Positions 1 through 7,078 are shown, counted from the stretch's first letter. The stretch is DNA of 18,674 bases from DASVBJ01 sp036375895 (GCA_036375895.1 DASVBJ010000055.1:1-18674); one strand, 5' to 3'. Numbers and translations: made by a program. The notes: generated by a model not told the origin, from the sequence alone.

Positions 1-201
1 GGACGGCCCGGCGTGGGCGCCGATCTCGAACAGGCCGAGGTCGTGGTCGTTGGTGGAGCCGGGGGCCTGCAGGAAGGCGGCGCCGGGGATCTGTGCCATC
101 GAGGTGATCGGCCGGAAGCCGAGCACGTCGCGGTAGAACGCCACGCTGCGGTTGACGTCGCCGACGAACAGCACGGCGTGGTTGAGGCGTACGACGGGCA
201 T
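1..201 (-). CDS. VOC (glyoxalase/bleomycin-resistance fold) family protein, partial
   Basis: The minus-strand frame starts with ATG at 201 and runs off the left edge, so only the first 67 residues are present. The start is supported by an AAGGAGG Shine-Dalgarno (plus-strand 208-214) six bases upstream. The N-terminus reads as a classic VOC module: a beta strand with NHAVLFVGDV, then SVAFYRDVLGF, then a strand with DHDLGLFEIG. His8 and His53 sit where VOC metal ligands usually lie. VOC proteins include dioxygenases, glyoxalases and antibiotic-binding proteins, and the substrate cannot be told from half a domain. It begins 31 nt after the nitroreductase stop on the same strand, so the two are probably co-transcribed from the promoter near 910-937. 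The family call is firm and the function is unknown. Confidence 0.85.
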   Translation of the reverse strand, partial: MPVVRLNHAVLFVGDVNRSVAFYRDVLGFRPITSMAQIPGAAFLQAPGSTNDHDLGLFEIGAHAGPS

Positions 202-232
202 GGTGGTCCTCCTTGGGGAAAGAGTGCGCTTC

Positions 233-877
233 TCAGGCGGTGAGCGACAGGGCCGGCTCGGTGGCCGGGAGCACGATGGACTCGAGGGGGAGCCGTTCCC
301 TCGGTGCGACCTCGCGTGCCGCCAGGGCCGCGGGGAGGTTGCGGGCGTCGCCGGGGCTGCCGACGGCGATGACAACGAGGGGCTCCGTCCCGGTTGGCAA
401 GCCGAACTCCGTGGTGGTCTTCGCCCGGTCGAAGCCGCCCATCTGGTGCACGGCCAGCCCCTCCGCCTCGGCCTGGGCGGTGAGGTGCGCGACCGCCTGG
501 CCGACGTCGTAGGCGGCGTAGCCACGGTGGTTGCCCTCGGCGTCCTCCGTCACGGCCACCGCCAGCACCAGGGCCGCCGCGTCGGCCGCCCACGTGCGGT
601 TGCCGGGGTGGAGCACCGCGAGCAGGCGCAGGAAGTCCGTGCTGCCGCGCCGGCCCACCAGGAACCGCCACGGCTGGCTGTTGTTGGCCGAGGGCGCCCA
701 GCGCGCCGCCTCGAGCAGTGCGGTCACCTGCCGGTCGGTGAGGGGGACCTGGGTGTCGAAGGCCAGGGTGCTCCACCGCCGTGCGAGCAGCGGGTGCAGG
801 GCCACGGCGGTCGTGGCCGTCCGGGACGTGCCGCCCTCCGGCCTGCGCGCCATGGGTCCTCCCGGCTTGCGCGTCAT
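233..877 (-). CDS. Nitroreductase family protein (FMN-dependent oxidoreductase)
   Basis: 214 residues from ATG 877. GGAGGACCG just upstream makes this start better than the extension to 937, which would read through the promoter; ATG 853 is a less likely alternative. Family features are an N-terminal R34-W35-S36 (FMN phosphate contact region), the block SANNSQPWRF at 63-72, and a C-terminal HQMGGF at 144-149 followed by a hydrophobic strand. These are typical of NAD(P)H nitroreductases that use FMN to reduce nitro groups, quinones or similar electrophiles as a dimer in the cytoplasm. The next gene is a VOC protein 31 nt downstream. This pairing and the operator-like promoter suggest an inducible response to an electrophile or xenobiotic, which is inference. 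The first 25 or so residues are Arg/Gly/Pro-rich and probably disordered. Confidence 0.88.
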   Translation of the reverse strand: MTRKPGGPMARRPEGGTSRTATTAVALHPLLARRWSTLAFDTQVPLTDRQVTALLEAARWAPSANNSQPWRFLVGRRGSTDFLRLLAVLHPGNRTWAADAAALVLAVAVTEDAEGNHRGYAAYDVGQAVAHLTAQAEAEGLAVHQMGGFDRAKTTTEFGLPTGTEPLVVIAVGSPGDARNLPAALAAREVAPRERLPLESIVLPATEPALSLTA

Positions 878-890
878 CGGTCCTCCACAT

Positions 891-939
891 AGTTGAAAGT
901 TCAAGTGACACCCTACAGAAGTCACTTGAGATGTCAACT
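891..939. promoter_or_regulatory. Paired operator sites, TTGA-N4-TCAA twice, 33 bp apart
   Basis: Two copies of the dyad TTGA-N4-TCAA lie at 893-904 and 926-937, exactly 33 bp (about three helical turns) apart. Arms TCAAGTGAC (901-909) and GTCACTTGA (921-929) also form a larger perfect inverted repeat around the -10 box; extended to 891-909 and 921-939 they match at 16 of 19 positions. One dyad covers the -35 box and the other the predicted transcription start, as expected for a repressor. The form suits a winged-helix dimer of the MarR or HxlR type (inference). No candidate regulator lies beside the operon. Confidence 0.6.
910..937 (-). promoter_or_regulatory. Promoter of the nitroreductase-VOC operon
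   Basis: Read on the minus strand there is a perfect TTGACA (-35, plus coordinates 932-937), a 16-base spacer and TAGGGT (-10, 910-915) preceded by TG. Transcription would start near 903, about 25 bases before the ATG at 877. The match to a housekeeping sigma promoter is unusually good for this window. Confidence 0.7.
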
Positions 940-1028
940 ATTCCGTGCGGCCGGTGACCACGGGCCATGGCACTCGCCCCAGCCACGGAAAGTTCCGGGG
1001 TCATGGATGCGCCGGGCCAGAAGGTCGG

Positions 1029-2900
1029 TCAGCCGAGCGTCTCGTCCACGTAGCACCAGCGCCAGGCCTCGCCGATCTCGAAGCTGCGCACGACGGGATG
1101 GTCGGTCTCGTGGAAGTGCGCGGTGGCGTGCCGCTGCGGCGACGAGTCGCAGCAGCCGACGTGACCACAGATCAGGCAGAGCCGGAGGTGCACCCAGCGG
1201 GTGCCGTCGCGCAGGCACTCCTCGCAGCCCTCGGCCGTGCGCGGCCGCACCGCGGCGGGCGCGTCGGCGAGGTGCCGGCAGGGGTGCACCTGGTCGGCCC
1301 GGGCCACGAGCTCGCGGTCGATCCGCTCGCCCTTGTCCTCGAGCCGGTCCAGCAGCGACTCCTCGCTGTCCAGCAGGACGAGCACCTCGCGCAGCACCTC
1401 GTCGTCGACCGTGCCCTTGTTCCGCGCCGCCACGACCACGTCGCGTTCGGCGGCCAGCATGGCGAGCCGCAGCCGGCGGTACGTGTCGCTCGGGGTCTCG
1501 GCGATCTCGCTGCTCCGTCCGAGCCGCTCCCACGCCGCGTCGGCCCGCTTGCGAGTGCGCTCCTCGAGCCGCGCGATGACAGCGGGGTCGTCGTCCGGCG
1601 ACTTCAGCGCCTCGAGCCGCCGCAGCCCGGCCCGGGCGGCCTCGGACAGCAGCGCCGCCTCCTGCAGCGCGTCCTCGGCGGAGTCCGGGCCGGGCAGGCC
1701 GAGCCACCGGACCAGGGCGGGCAGCGTGGTGCCCTGCACCAGCAGGGTGCCGGCCACGACCACGAACGCGGCGAGCACCAGCAGGCCCCGCTGGGGCGTG
1801 TCCGTCGGCAGGATGAGCGCGGCCGCCAGCGTGACGACTCCGCGCATGCCCGCCCAGGACACGAGGGTGGCGTGCGACCACGCCCAGGCGCGGCGGCGCA
1901 TCGCCGCCGGACCGTAGTGGTACGCCGCCGTCGCCCCGAAGACCCACACCACCCGGGCGGCGATCGTGACCACGAGCACGACGGCACACGTGAGCACCAA
2001 CCTCGAGGTCCCCAGGTTGCTGTCGGCGGCGTCGGAGAGCACGGATGGCAGCTGCAGCCCGATGAGCAGGAACACCGCGTTCTCCAGGACGAACTGCACG
2101 GTGCGCCAGTTGGTCTGCTCGGACAGCCGCGACGACGCGGACTGCAGGCTCGGCGCCTTGTGGCCGAGCAGCAGGCCGGTCACCACGACGGCCAGGACGC
2201 CACTCGCGTGCAGGGCCTCGGCCGGAAGGTAGGCGATGAACGGCGCGACGAACGACAGGGTGGTGTCCAGGACCGGGTCCTGCACGCGTCGGCGGACCGC
2301 CACGAGCACCGCCGACACGACCAGTCCGACGAGCAGGCCGCCTCCGGCCGCGAGCAAGAAGTAGCCGGCGACCTGCCACACAGCCACCGAGGCGGAGATA
2401 GCCGCCACCGCCGTGCGCAGCGACACCAGCGCGGTGGCGTCGTTGACCAGGCTCTCGCCCTCGAGGATCGACACGATGCGTCTCGGCATGCCCACCCGCC
2501 GCGCCACGGTCGTGGCCGCGACCGCGTCGGGCGGGGCGACGACCGCGCCGAGGGCGAACGCCGCGGCGAGGGGCAGGCCCGGTACGACGAGCCAGGCGGC
2601 CCAGCCGACGACCAACGTGGTGAACACCACCGCCCCGACCGCCATGATGCCGATGGCCTGGTGGTTGGCTCGCACGTCGAACAGCGACGTCCGCAGGGCG
2701 GCGGCGTAGAGCAGCGGCGGGAGCAGGCCGAGCAGGACGACCTCGGGATCCAGTCGGTACTCCGGCACGCCGGGCACGAGCGAGGCGAGGACGCCGACGA
2801 CGATCAGCACCAGCGGCGGGGAGAGCCCGAGCGGCCGGGCCACGCCCGCCACGACGGCGACCGTGGCCACCAGGGCGAGGATCTCGACGGCCTGCTGCAC
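1029..2900 (-). CDS. CPA1-family cation/proton antiporter with C-terminal UBP-type zinc finger
   Basis: 623 residues from GTG 2900; the frame stays open to 3068, but the added residues are polar and unlike a membrane protein start, while the first helix begins right after this GTG. Residues 1-400 form about twelve hydrophobic segments with CPA1 hallmarks: PPDAVAAT at 123-130, EGESLVNDATAL at 147-158 (Asn153-Asp154, the ion-binding pair) and GMRGVVTLAAAL at 351-362. These proteins exchange Na+ or K+ for H+ across the membrane. Residues 405-535 are charged and helical (cytoplasmic). Residues 539-617 are a UBP-type zinc finger with Cys541, Cys559, Cys562, Cys575, Cys578, Cys583/584, His591, His595, His597 and His601. 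The finger binds ubiquitin C-termini in eukaryotes; its bacterial role is unknown. It diverges from the helicase gene. The exact start is moderately certain because the Shine-Dalgarno is weak. Confidence 0.9.
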   Translation of the reverse strand: MQQAVEILALVATVAVVAGVARPLGLSPPLVLIVVGVLASLVPGVPEYRLDPEVVLLGLLPPLLYAAALRTSLFDVRANHQAIGIMAVGAVVFTTLVVGWAAWLVVPGLPLAAAFALGAVVAPPDAVAATTVARRVGMPRRIVSILEGESLVNDATALVSLRTAVAAISASVAVWQVAGYFLLAAGGGLLVGLVVSAVLVAVRRRVQDPVLDTTLSFVAPFIAYLPAEALHASGVLAVVVTGLLLGHKAPSLQSASSRLSEQTNWRTVQFVLENAVFLLIGLQLPSVLSDAADSNLGTSRLVLTCAVVLVVTIAARVVWVFGATAAYHYGPAAMRRRAWAWSHATLVSWAGMRGVVTLAAALILPTDTPQRGLLVLAAFVVVAGTLLVQGTTLPALVRWLGLPGPDSAEDALQEAALLSEAARAGLRRLEALKSPDDDPAVIARLEERTRKRADAAWERLGRSSEIAETPSDTYRRLRLAMLAAERDVVVAARNKGTVDDEVLREVLVLLDSEESLLDRLEDKGERIDRELVARADQVHPCRHLADAPAAVRPRTAEGCEECLRDGTRWVHLRLCLICGHVGCCDSSPQRHATAHFHETDHPVVRSFEIGEAWRWCYVDETLG

Positions 2901-2957
2901 GCCTGCATCATCGCGTGCGTCGTCTCCGCCGTGATCGCACTGGTAGTCTTTGTCGGC

Positions 2958-3001
2958 GACGGCACCCGCCGTCCATCTCCCGCGGGCGAGCTGAGCCCGC
3001 G
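2958..3001 (+). promoter_or_regulatory. Two successive hairpins in the leader before the helicase gene
   Basis: In the 210-base divergent gap, GACGGC-ACCC-GCCGTC (2958-2973) is followed by CGCGGGC-N7-GCCCGCG (2981-3001). Both stems are perfect and lie 110-150 bases upstream of the helicase ATG. They could form a structured 5' leader, as known for some cold-induced helicase genes, or simply reflect GC richness. No convincing sigma promoter was found in this gap. Confidence 0.3.
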
Positions 3002-3110
3002 AGGTCGCACCCGTGAGGCCCGCTGTGGCGGCACCATGCCGCTCGCGCCGAGCACGTACGCCCATCACGTCGCGGCCTATGACTCAAGCGACGGAGTGTT
3101 CACACACCGC

Positions 3111-4568
3111 ATGCCCCAGCCTGCCCGACGTACCCGTACGTCCTCTTCCACTGACTCGTCCTCCTCCCGTCCGCGCCGAGCCCCCCGGGCGAGGAGCGGC
3201 GGCCCCCGGCCTCGCGTCGAGCGGCCGGCTACCGGGCCTGCGGCCGACCTCGAGCGCCGGCTCACCGAGGCGCTGGAGGCTCCCGAGCCGGCCCCTCGCG
3301 CCTTCGCCGAGCTGGGCCTGCCCGCCCCGTTGGTCGCCGAGCTCTCCCGTCGCGGCGTGCTCGCGCCCTTCGCGATCCAGGCCCGGACGCTGCCCGACGC
3401 GCTGGCCGGCCGGGACGTGCTCGGGCGCGCACAGACCGGCTCCGGCAAGACGCTGGGCTTCGGGCTGCCGCTGCTCGCCCGGCTCGCCGGCGACGTGGCC
3501 GGGCGCCGACCGGGCACGCCGCGCGGTCTCGTCCTCGTCCCGACGCGCGAGCTCGCCAAGCAGGTCACCGACGTCCTCGCCCCGCTGGGCAAGGCGATCG
3601 GGCTGCGGGTCGCCTCGGTCTACGGTGGTGCGCCCATCGGCCGTCAGATCGACGCGATGGGCCGTGGCGTCGACGTCGTCGTCGCCACTCCGGGCCGGCT
3701 CGTCGACCTCATCGAGCGTCGGGTCTGCACGCTCACGGAGGTGGCGGTGACGGTGCTCGACGAGGCCGACTTCATGGCCGACCTCGGCTTCCTCCCGGCA
3801 GTCACCTCGCTGCTCGACATGACGCCGGCCGGTGGCCAGCGGATGCTGTTCTCCGCGACGCTGGACCGCGGCGTCGCGCGGCTCGTCGACACGTACCTCA
3901 CGGACCCGGCCGTGCACGCGGTCGCGCCGACCGCGTCATCGGCGGCGTCGATGGACCACCACGTGTTCACCGTGCGCGCCGAGGACAAGCTGACGGTCAC
4001 CGCCGAGGTGGCCGCCCGCCCCGGGCGCACCCTCCTGTTCGTCCGGACCAAGCACGGGGCCGACCGGCTGGCCAGGCAGCTGACGCGGTCAGGGGTCGAC
4101 GCGAGGGCCATCCACGGCAACCTCAACCAGAACCAGCGGCAGCGGGCGCTCGACGCCTTCACCTCGGGTCACACCCGCGTGCTGGTCGCCACCGACGTCG
4201 CGGCGAGGGGCATCCACGTCGACGACGTCGACCTGGTCGTCCACTTCGACCCGCCGAACGACCACAAGGACTACCTGCACCGCTCGGGCCGCACGGCCCG
4301 GGCCGGCAGCTCGGGGACGGTCGTGGCCCTGGCGCAGCCGGACCAGGTCCGCGCGCTGGCCAGGCTGCACCAGGACGCCCGCGTGACGGCGAGCACGGTG
4401 TCGGTCCACCCGGGTCACGAGGCGGTCCGCCGGCTGGCGACGACGGGGACACCGGTGGTCGTGACGGGTCCCGAGCCGACGCGCACAGCCGGCGCGAAGG
4501 GCGGGGGACGGGTCCGGCCGGCTGCTGGGCGCTCGCGGCGACCTCGCCCCCAGCGCCGCTCGGCCTGA
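3111..4568 (+). CDS. DEAD-box ATP-dependent RNA helicase
   Basis: 485 residues from ATG 3111. Alternatives are GTG 3096 or ATG 3036 in frame; none has a well-spaced ribosome site. Residues 1-55 are a Ser/Arg/Pro-rich basic tail. The RecA1 domain has the Q motif (Phe65 to Gln90), motif I AQTGSGKT 107-114, Ia PTRELA, Ib TPGRL, II DEAD 217-220 and III SAT 248-250. RecA2 has motif V ATDVAARGI 360-368 and VI HRSGRTAR 390-397. All catalytic residues are intact. The C-terminus is again basic (Arg/Pro-rich, about 60 residues), likely for RNA binding. Such enzymes unwind short RNA duplexes in ribosome assembly and mRNA decay; which member of the RhlE/CsdA group this is cannot be decided here. It is convergent with Ku. 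Confidence 0.93.
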   Translation: MPQPARRTRTSSSTDSSSSRPRRAPRARSGGPRPRVERPATGPAADLERRLTEALEAPEPAPRAFAELGLPAPLVAELSRRGVLAPFAIQARTLPDALAGRDVLGRAQTGSGKTLGFGLPLLARLAGDVAGRRPGTPRGLVLVPTRELAKQVTDVLAPLGKAIGLRVASVYGGAPIGRQIDAMGRGVDVVVATPGRLVDLIERRVCTLTEVAVTVLDEADFMADLGFLPAVTSLLDMTPAGGQRMLFSATLDRGVARLVDTYLTDPAVHAVAPTASSAASMDHHVFTVRAEDKLTVTAEVAARPGRTLLFVRTKHGADRLARQLTRSGVDARAIHGNLNQNQRQRALDAFTSGHTRVLVATDVAARGIHVDDVDLVVHFDPPNDHKDYLHRSGRTARAGSSGTVVALAQPDQVRALARLHQDARVTASTVSVHPGHEAVRRLATTGTPVVVTGPEPTRTAGAKGGGRVRPAAGRSRRPRPQRRSA

Positions 4569-4577
4569 GCCGCGCGG

Positions 4578-4627
4578 GGTCGTGGGCGGTCTCGCCGCCC
4601 ACGACCTCCACCGGCGCGGTGGAGGTC
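4578..4627. terminator. Two interlocking strong hairpins between convergent helicase and ku genes
   Basis: The first hairpin is GGTCGTGGGCGG (4578-4589), loop TCTCG, CCGCCCACGACC (4595-4606): a perfect 12-bp stem. The second is GACCTCCACC (4603-4612), loop GGCGC, GGTGGAGGTC (4618-4627): a perfect 10-bp stem. They share the bases GACC at 4603-4606, so both cannot be fully formed at once. The element sits 9 bases after the helicase stop and about 40 bases beyond the ku stop, suiting a bidirectional terminator. There is no U tract, as is common in actinobacteria. Confidence 0.75.
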
Positions 4628-4667
4628 GCGCACCCTGGAACGGGCTCGAACGGGCCTGTGCCCGGCC

Positions 4668-5663
4668 TCAGGCGGTGCGCCGGGTGGCGGTCTTCTTGGT
4701 GGCGGCCTTCGCGGTCTTCTTCGTGGCCTTCTTCGCGGCGGCCTTCTTGGCCGGTGCCTTCGTGGCCTTCTTCGTGGTCTTCGCGGCCGACGTCTTGGCG
4801 GCAGCCGTCTTCGTGGCGGCCTTGCCGTCGGATGCCTTCGCGGTCGTCTTCCCCGAGGGCTTCGCCTCCGCAGAGGCCGCCTCGCCGCGGCGCGAACGGG
4901 CGTCGGCGACACTGCGGCGCAGCGCCTCCATCAGGTCGACGACCTGGCCGGCCCGTGGCGCCTGCTCCTCCGGCTGCTTGACCTCGTGGCCCGCCGCCTT
5001 GGCCTCGATGACCTCCTCGAGGGCCTCCCGGTAGTGGTCGGAGTACTCGGTGGGGTCGAAGTCCGCCGACAGTGCGGCGATGTACGACTCGGCCATCTGC
5101 AGCTCCTGCGCGCGGACGCTGACGTCCTGGCCGAGGAAGTCGAAGGCCGGCGAGCGCACCTCGTCGGGCCAGAGCAGCGTCTGCAGGACGAGCACGCCCT
5201 CCCGCGGCCGGAGCATCGCGAGCCGCTCCCGCTGGCGCAGCGCCACCTTGACGATCGCGACCTTGTCGGCGTTCTCGAGCGAGTCGCGCAGGAGCACGTA
5301 CGGCTTGATGTCGCCACCGGTCGGGTCGCAGAAGTAGGGCTTCCCCATCTGCACCGCGTCGACCTGCTCGGCGGGGACGAAGCTCAGCACCTCGACCGCC
5401 CGGGAGGTCGAGATCGGCAGGTTCGCGAAGTCCTCGTCGTCGAGCACGACCATCTCGCCGTCCGGCAGCTCGTAGCCCTTGGCGATGTCGCCGTAGGCCA
5501 CCTCCTCGCCGTCGACCGAGCAGACGCGCTTGTAGCGGATGCGGCCGCCGTCCTCGCGGTGCACCTGGCGGAAGGAGATGTCCTTCTCCTCGGTGGCGCT
5601 GTAGAGGCGGACCGGGATGGACACCAGCCCGAACGAGATGGCGCCCTTCCAGATGCTCTGCAT
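4668..5663 (-). CDS. ku: Non-homologous end joining protein Ku
   Basis: 331 residues from ATG 5663; the N-terminus MQSIWKGAISFGLVSIPVRL is the canonical bacterial Ku start, so the longer open frame to 5864 is not used. Residues 1-255 form the Ku core barrel that encircles DNA ends as a homodimer and recruits LigD for double-strand break repair. Recognisable blocks include SIPVRLYSAT (15-24), a KGYELPDGE segment (62-70) and the LLRDSLENADKVAIVKV region (124-140). From about residue 265 the protein becomes a Lys/Ala/Thr repeat tail (AKKA, TKKA and KTAAAK units), resembling histone H1 and typical of actinobacterial Ku, where such tails bind DNA. No ligD is visible in this window, so its partner is encoded elsewhere. 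Confidence 0.95.
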   Translation of the reverse strand: MQSIWKGAISFGLVSIPVRLYSATEEKDISFRQVHREDGGRIRYKRVCSVDGEEVAYGDIAKGYELPDGEMVVLDDEDFANLPISTSRAVEVLSFVPAEQVDAVQMGKPYFCDPTGGDIKPYVLLRDSLENADKVAIVKVALRQRERLAMLRPREGVLVLQTLLWPDEVRSPAFDFLGQDVSVRAQELQMAESYIAALSADFDPTEYSDHYREALEEVIEAKAAGHEVKQPEEQAPRAGQVVDLMEALRRSVADARSRRGEAASAEAKPSGKTTAKASDGKAATKTAAAKTSAAKTTKKATKAPAKKAAAKKATKKTAKAATKKTATRRTA

Positions 5664-5844
5664 AGGACACGCTCCGGGGAGGGTACGGCGGGAACGGCCG
5701 GGACATCCGGGCCGTGCCCATGATCGACGTTTCCGTTCCTGCCCCGCCAGCGTATCTGCGACACGCCGGGTTGCCTCCACCGAAATGTCGGGAGGCCGTG
5801 GCACCGTCGGGCATGTAGACAAAGCAACGTTCGGGAGCCCGGAG

Positions 5845-6042
5845 ATGTCGACAGCCTTCGCCACCGTCGTGCGCTACTGCGCCACGTGTCGGGTCGACGG
5901 GGCGTTCGAGCAGCCCGAGTGCCTCGACGGACACGAGGTCGACTGCCCGGAGTGGGTCTGCGTCACCTGCGGCGACGCGTTCGTCGTCGGGTTCGAGCTG
6001 CCCGCCCCGGTTCCTGTCGCGGTGCCGCGCTCGGTCGCCTGA
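5845..6042 (+). CDS. Small cysteine-rich (zinc-ribbon-like) protein
   Basis: 65 residues from ATG 5845, with GGGAG at 5834-5838 as ribosome site. The frame stays open to 5617 upstream, but that part is antisense to the start of ku. Two CxxC knuckles, Cys12-Cys15 and Cys39-Cys42, plus Cys26, His30 and Cys34 between them, suggest a small zinc ribbon that binds one zinc. The C-terminal 15 residues are Pro/Val-rich. I do not recognise the family; it could be a DNA- or protein-binding adaptor. It diverges from ku across 180 bases that also hold the ku promoter region. A hairpin follows the stop codon. Confidence 0.65.
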   Translation: MSTAFATVVRYCATCRVDGAFEQPECLDGHEVDCPEWVCVTCGDAFVVGFELPAPVPVAVPRSVA

Positions 6043-6044
6043 TC

Positions 6045-6061
6045 GGCCGCCCGCCGCGGCC
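6045..6061 (+). terminator. Hairpin after the zinc-ribbon gene
   Basis: GGCCGC-CCGCC-GCGGCC, a perfect 6-bp stem starting two bases after the stop codon at 6042. It may terminate the small gene ahead of the next promoter at 6070. Confidence 0.4.
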
Positions 6062-6069
6062 CGGAATGC

Positions 6070-6075
6070 GATACT
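6070..6075 (+). promoter_or_regulatory. Extended -10 element for a leaderless transcript
   Basis: TGC-GATACT ends seven bases before the GTG at 6083, the spacing expected if transcription starts on the start codon. There is no Shine-Dalgarno before this gene, which agrees with leaderless translation. No clear -35 was found. Confidence 0.4.
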
Positions 6076-6082
6076 TCCGCGA

Positions 6083-7078
6083 GTGACGGTCGACGCGGCA
6101 GTGGTCTCGCGTGCCGCGTCCAGAGCGGTGGAGCGGTCGCGCGGGCTCGCGATAGGCCGCGACGCCGCGATCGCCGCGACCGTGCTCTCCTGGGTGCCGC
6201 TCGTCCTCCTGCTCGATCGTGGCGCCGACATCTGGACCCAGCGCGCGCTGGGCCTCGGCACCTGGGTCCTGCTGCTCACCCTCCTGCGGCGGGAGTCGCC
6301 GCTCGTGCGCGCGCAGGTGGCGGTCGTCGTCCTGTTCGCCACCGCGGTCGAGTACACCTTCTCCCCGCTGCTCGAGGTCTACGTCTACCGTCTCGGCAAC
6401 GTGCCGGCGTTCGTGCCGCCGGGTCACGGCCTGGTCTACCTTGCGGCGCTCGCCATGGGACGCACCCTGTTCTTCCGGCGCCATCGGCGCCGACTCGTCG
6501 CAGCGACCCTGGCCGTCGGCGGTGCCTACGCCGCGTGGGGCGTCCTGCTCGCGCCGCGCCTCGACGTGCTGGGTGCGTTCTGGTTCCTGTGCCTGGTGGG
6601 GTTCCTCCGCTGGGGACGCTCCGTGACGCTGTACGTCGGCGCGTTCGCCGTCGTCACGTACCTCGAGGTCCTCGGCACCTGGATCGGCACCTGGGAGTGG
6701 CAGACCCAGGACCCGACAGGCCTTGTCGCGATCGGCAACCCGCCCTCGGGCGCGGCCGGCGGCTACGGATGGTTCGACCTCGCGGCCACGCTCGCCGCGC
6801 CGACGGTCCTGCTGCTCGTACGCCGGGTGGCCCGGCGGACGAGGCGAGGTCAGCCCGCCGGTGTCAGCCGCTTGAGCACCTCGTCGTGCAGCAGCCCGTT
6901 GGTGGCCACCGCGCTGCCGCCGGCCGGACCCGGCGTACCGTCGAGGTCGGTGAACTGCCCACCCGCCTCGGCCACGACGACGGCGGGCGCCGCCAGGTCG
7001 TGCAGCGCCACCTCGGGCTCGCAGGCGATGTCGACCGCGCCCTCCGCGACCAGCATGTACGACCAGAAGTCGCCATAG
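6083..7078 (+). CDS. Multi-pass membrane protein of unknown function; 3' end overlaps hisN
   Basis: The frame from GTG 6083 gives 331 residues. Residues 24-260 are strongly hydrophobic with roughly seven or eight membrane segments, loops rich in Arg (RRHRRR near 132-137), and conserved-looking blocks EYTFSPLLEVYVYRLGNVP and GTWIGTWEWQ followed by NPPSGAAGGYGWFD. I do not recognise the family. After RRVARRTRRG (about residue 256) the composition changes abruptly to Ser/Ala/Pro-rich, non-membrane sequence that is simply the antisense of hisN. The functional protein probably ends near 6850, so the last 229 bases may be read-through or reflect a lost stop; a +1 shift would meet a TGA at 6873-6875. 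The true 3' end is uncertain. Confidence 0.7.
   Translation: MTVDAAVVSRAASRAVERSRGLAIGRDAAIAATVLSWVPLVLLLDRGADIWTQRALGLGTWVLLLTLLRRESPLVRAQVAVVVLFATAVEYTFSPLLEVYVYRLGNVPAFVPPGHGLVYLAALAMGRTLFFRRHRRRLVAATLAVGGAYAAWGVLLAPRLDVLGAFWFLCLVGFLRWGRSVTLYVGAFAVVTYLEVLGTWIGTWEWQTQDPTGLVAIGNPPSGAAGGYGWFDLAATLAAPTVLLLVRRVARRTRRGQPAGVSRLSTSSCSSPLVATALPPAGPGVPSRSVNCPPASATTTAGAARSCSATSGSQAMSTAPSATSMYDQKSP
6821..6837 (-). terminator. Hairpin downstream of hisN
   Basis: CGCCGGG-TGG-CCCGGCG, a perfect 7-bp stem 12 bases past the hisN stop on the minus strand. It lies within the coding sequence of the convergent membrane protein. Confidence 0.4.

Noticed and set aside
934..2379. 481-codon minus-strand frame inside the antiporter
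   Set aside because: Out of register with the intact antiporter on the same strand; Arg/Gly/Ala-rich with no domain.
945..3110. Long plus-strand extension upstream of the helicase
   Set aside because: It is antisense to the antiporter gene and reads as charged low-complexity sequence; the helicase proper begins near 3111.
4159..6357. 732-codon minus-strand frame over ku
   Set aside because: It runs in another register than ku, covers two genes and the terminator, and has shadow composition.
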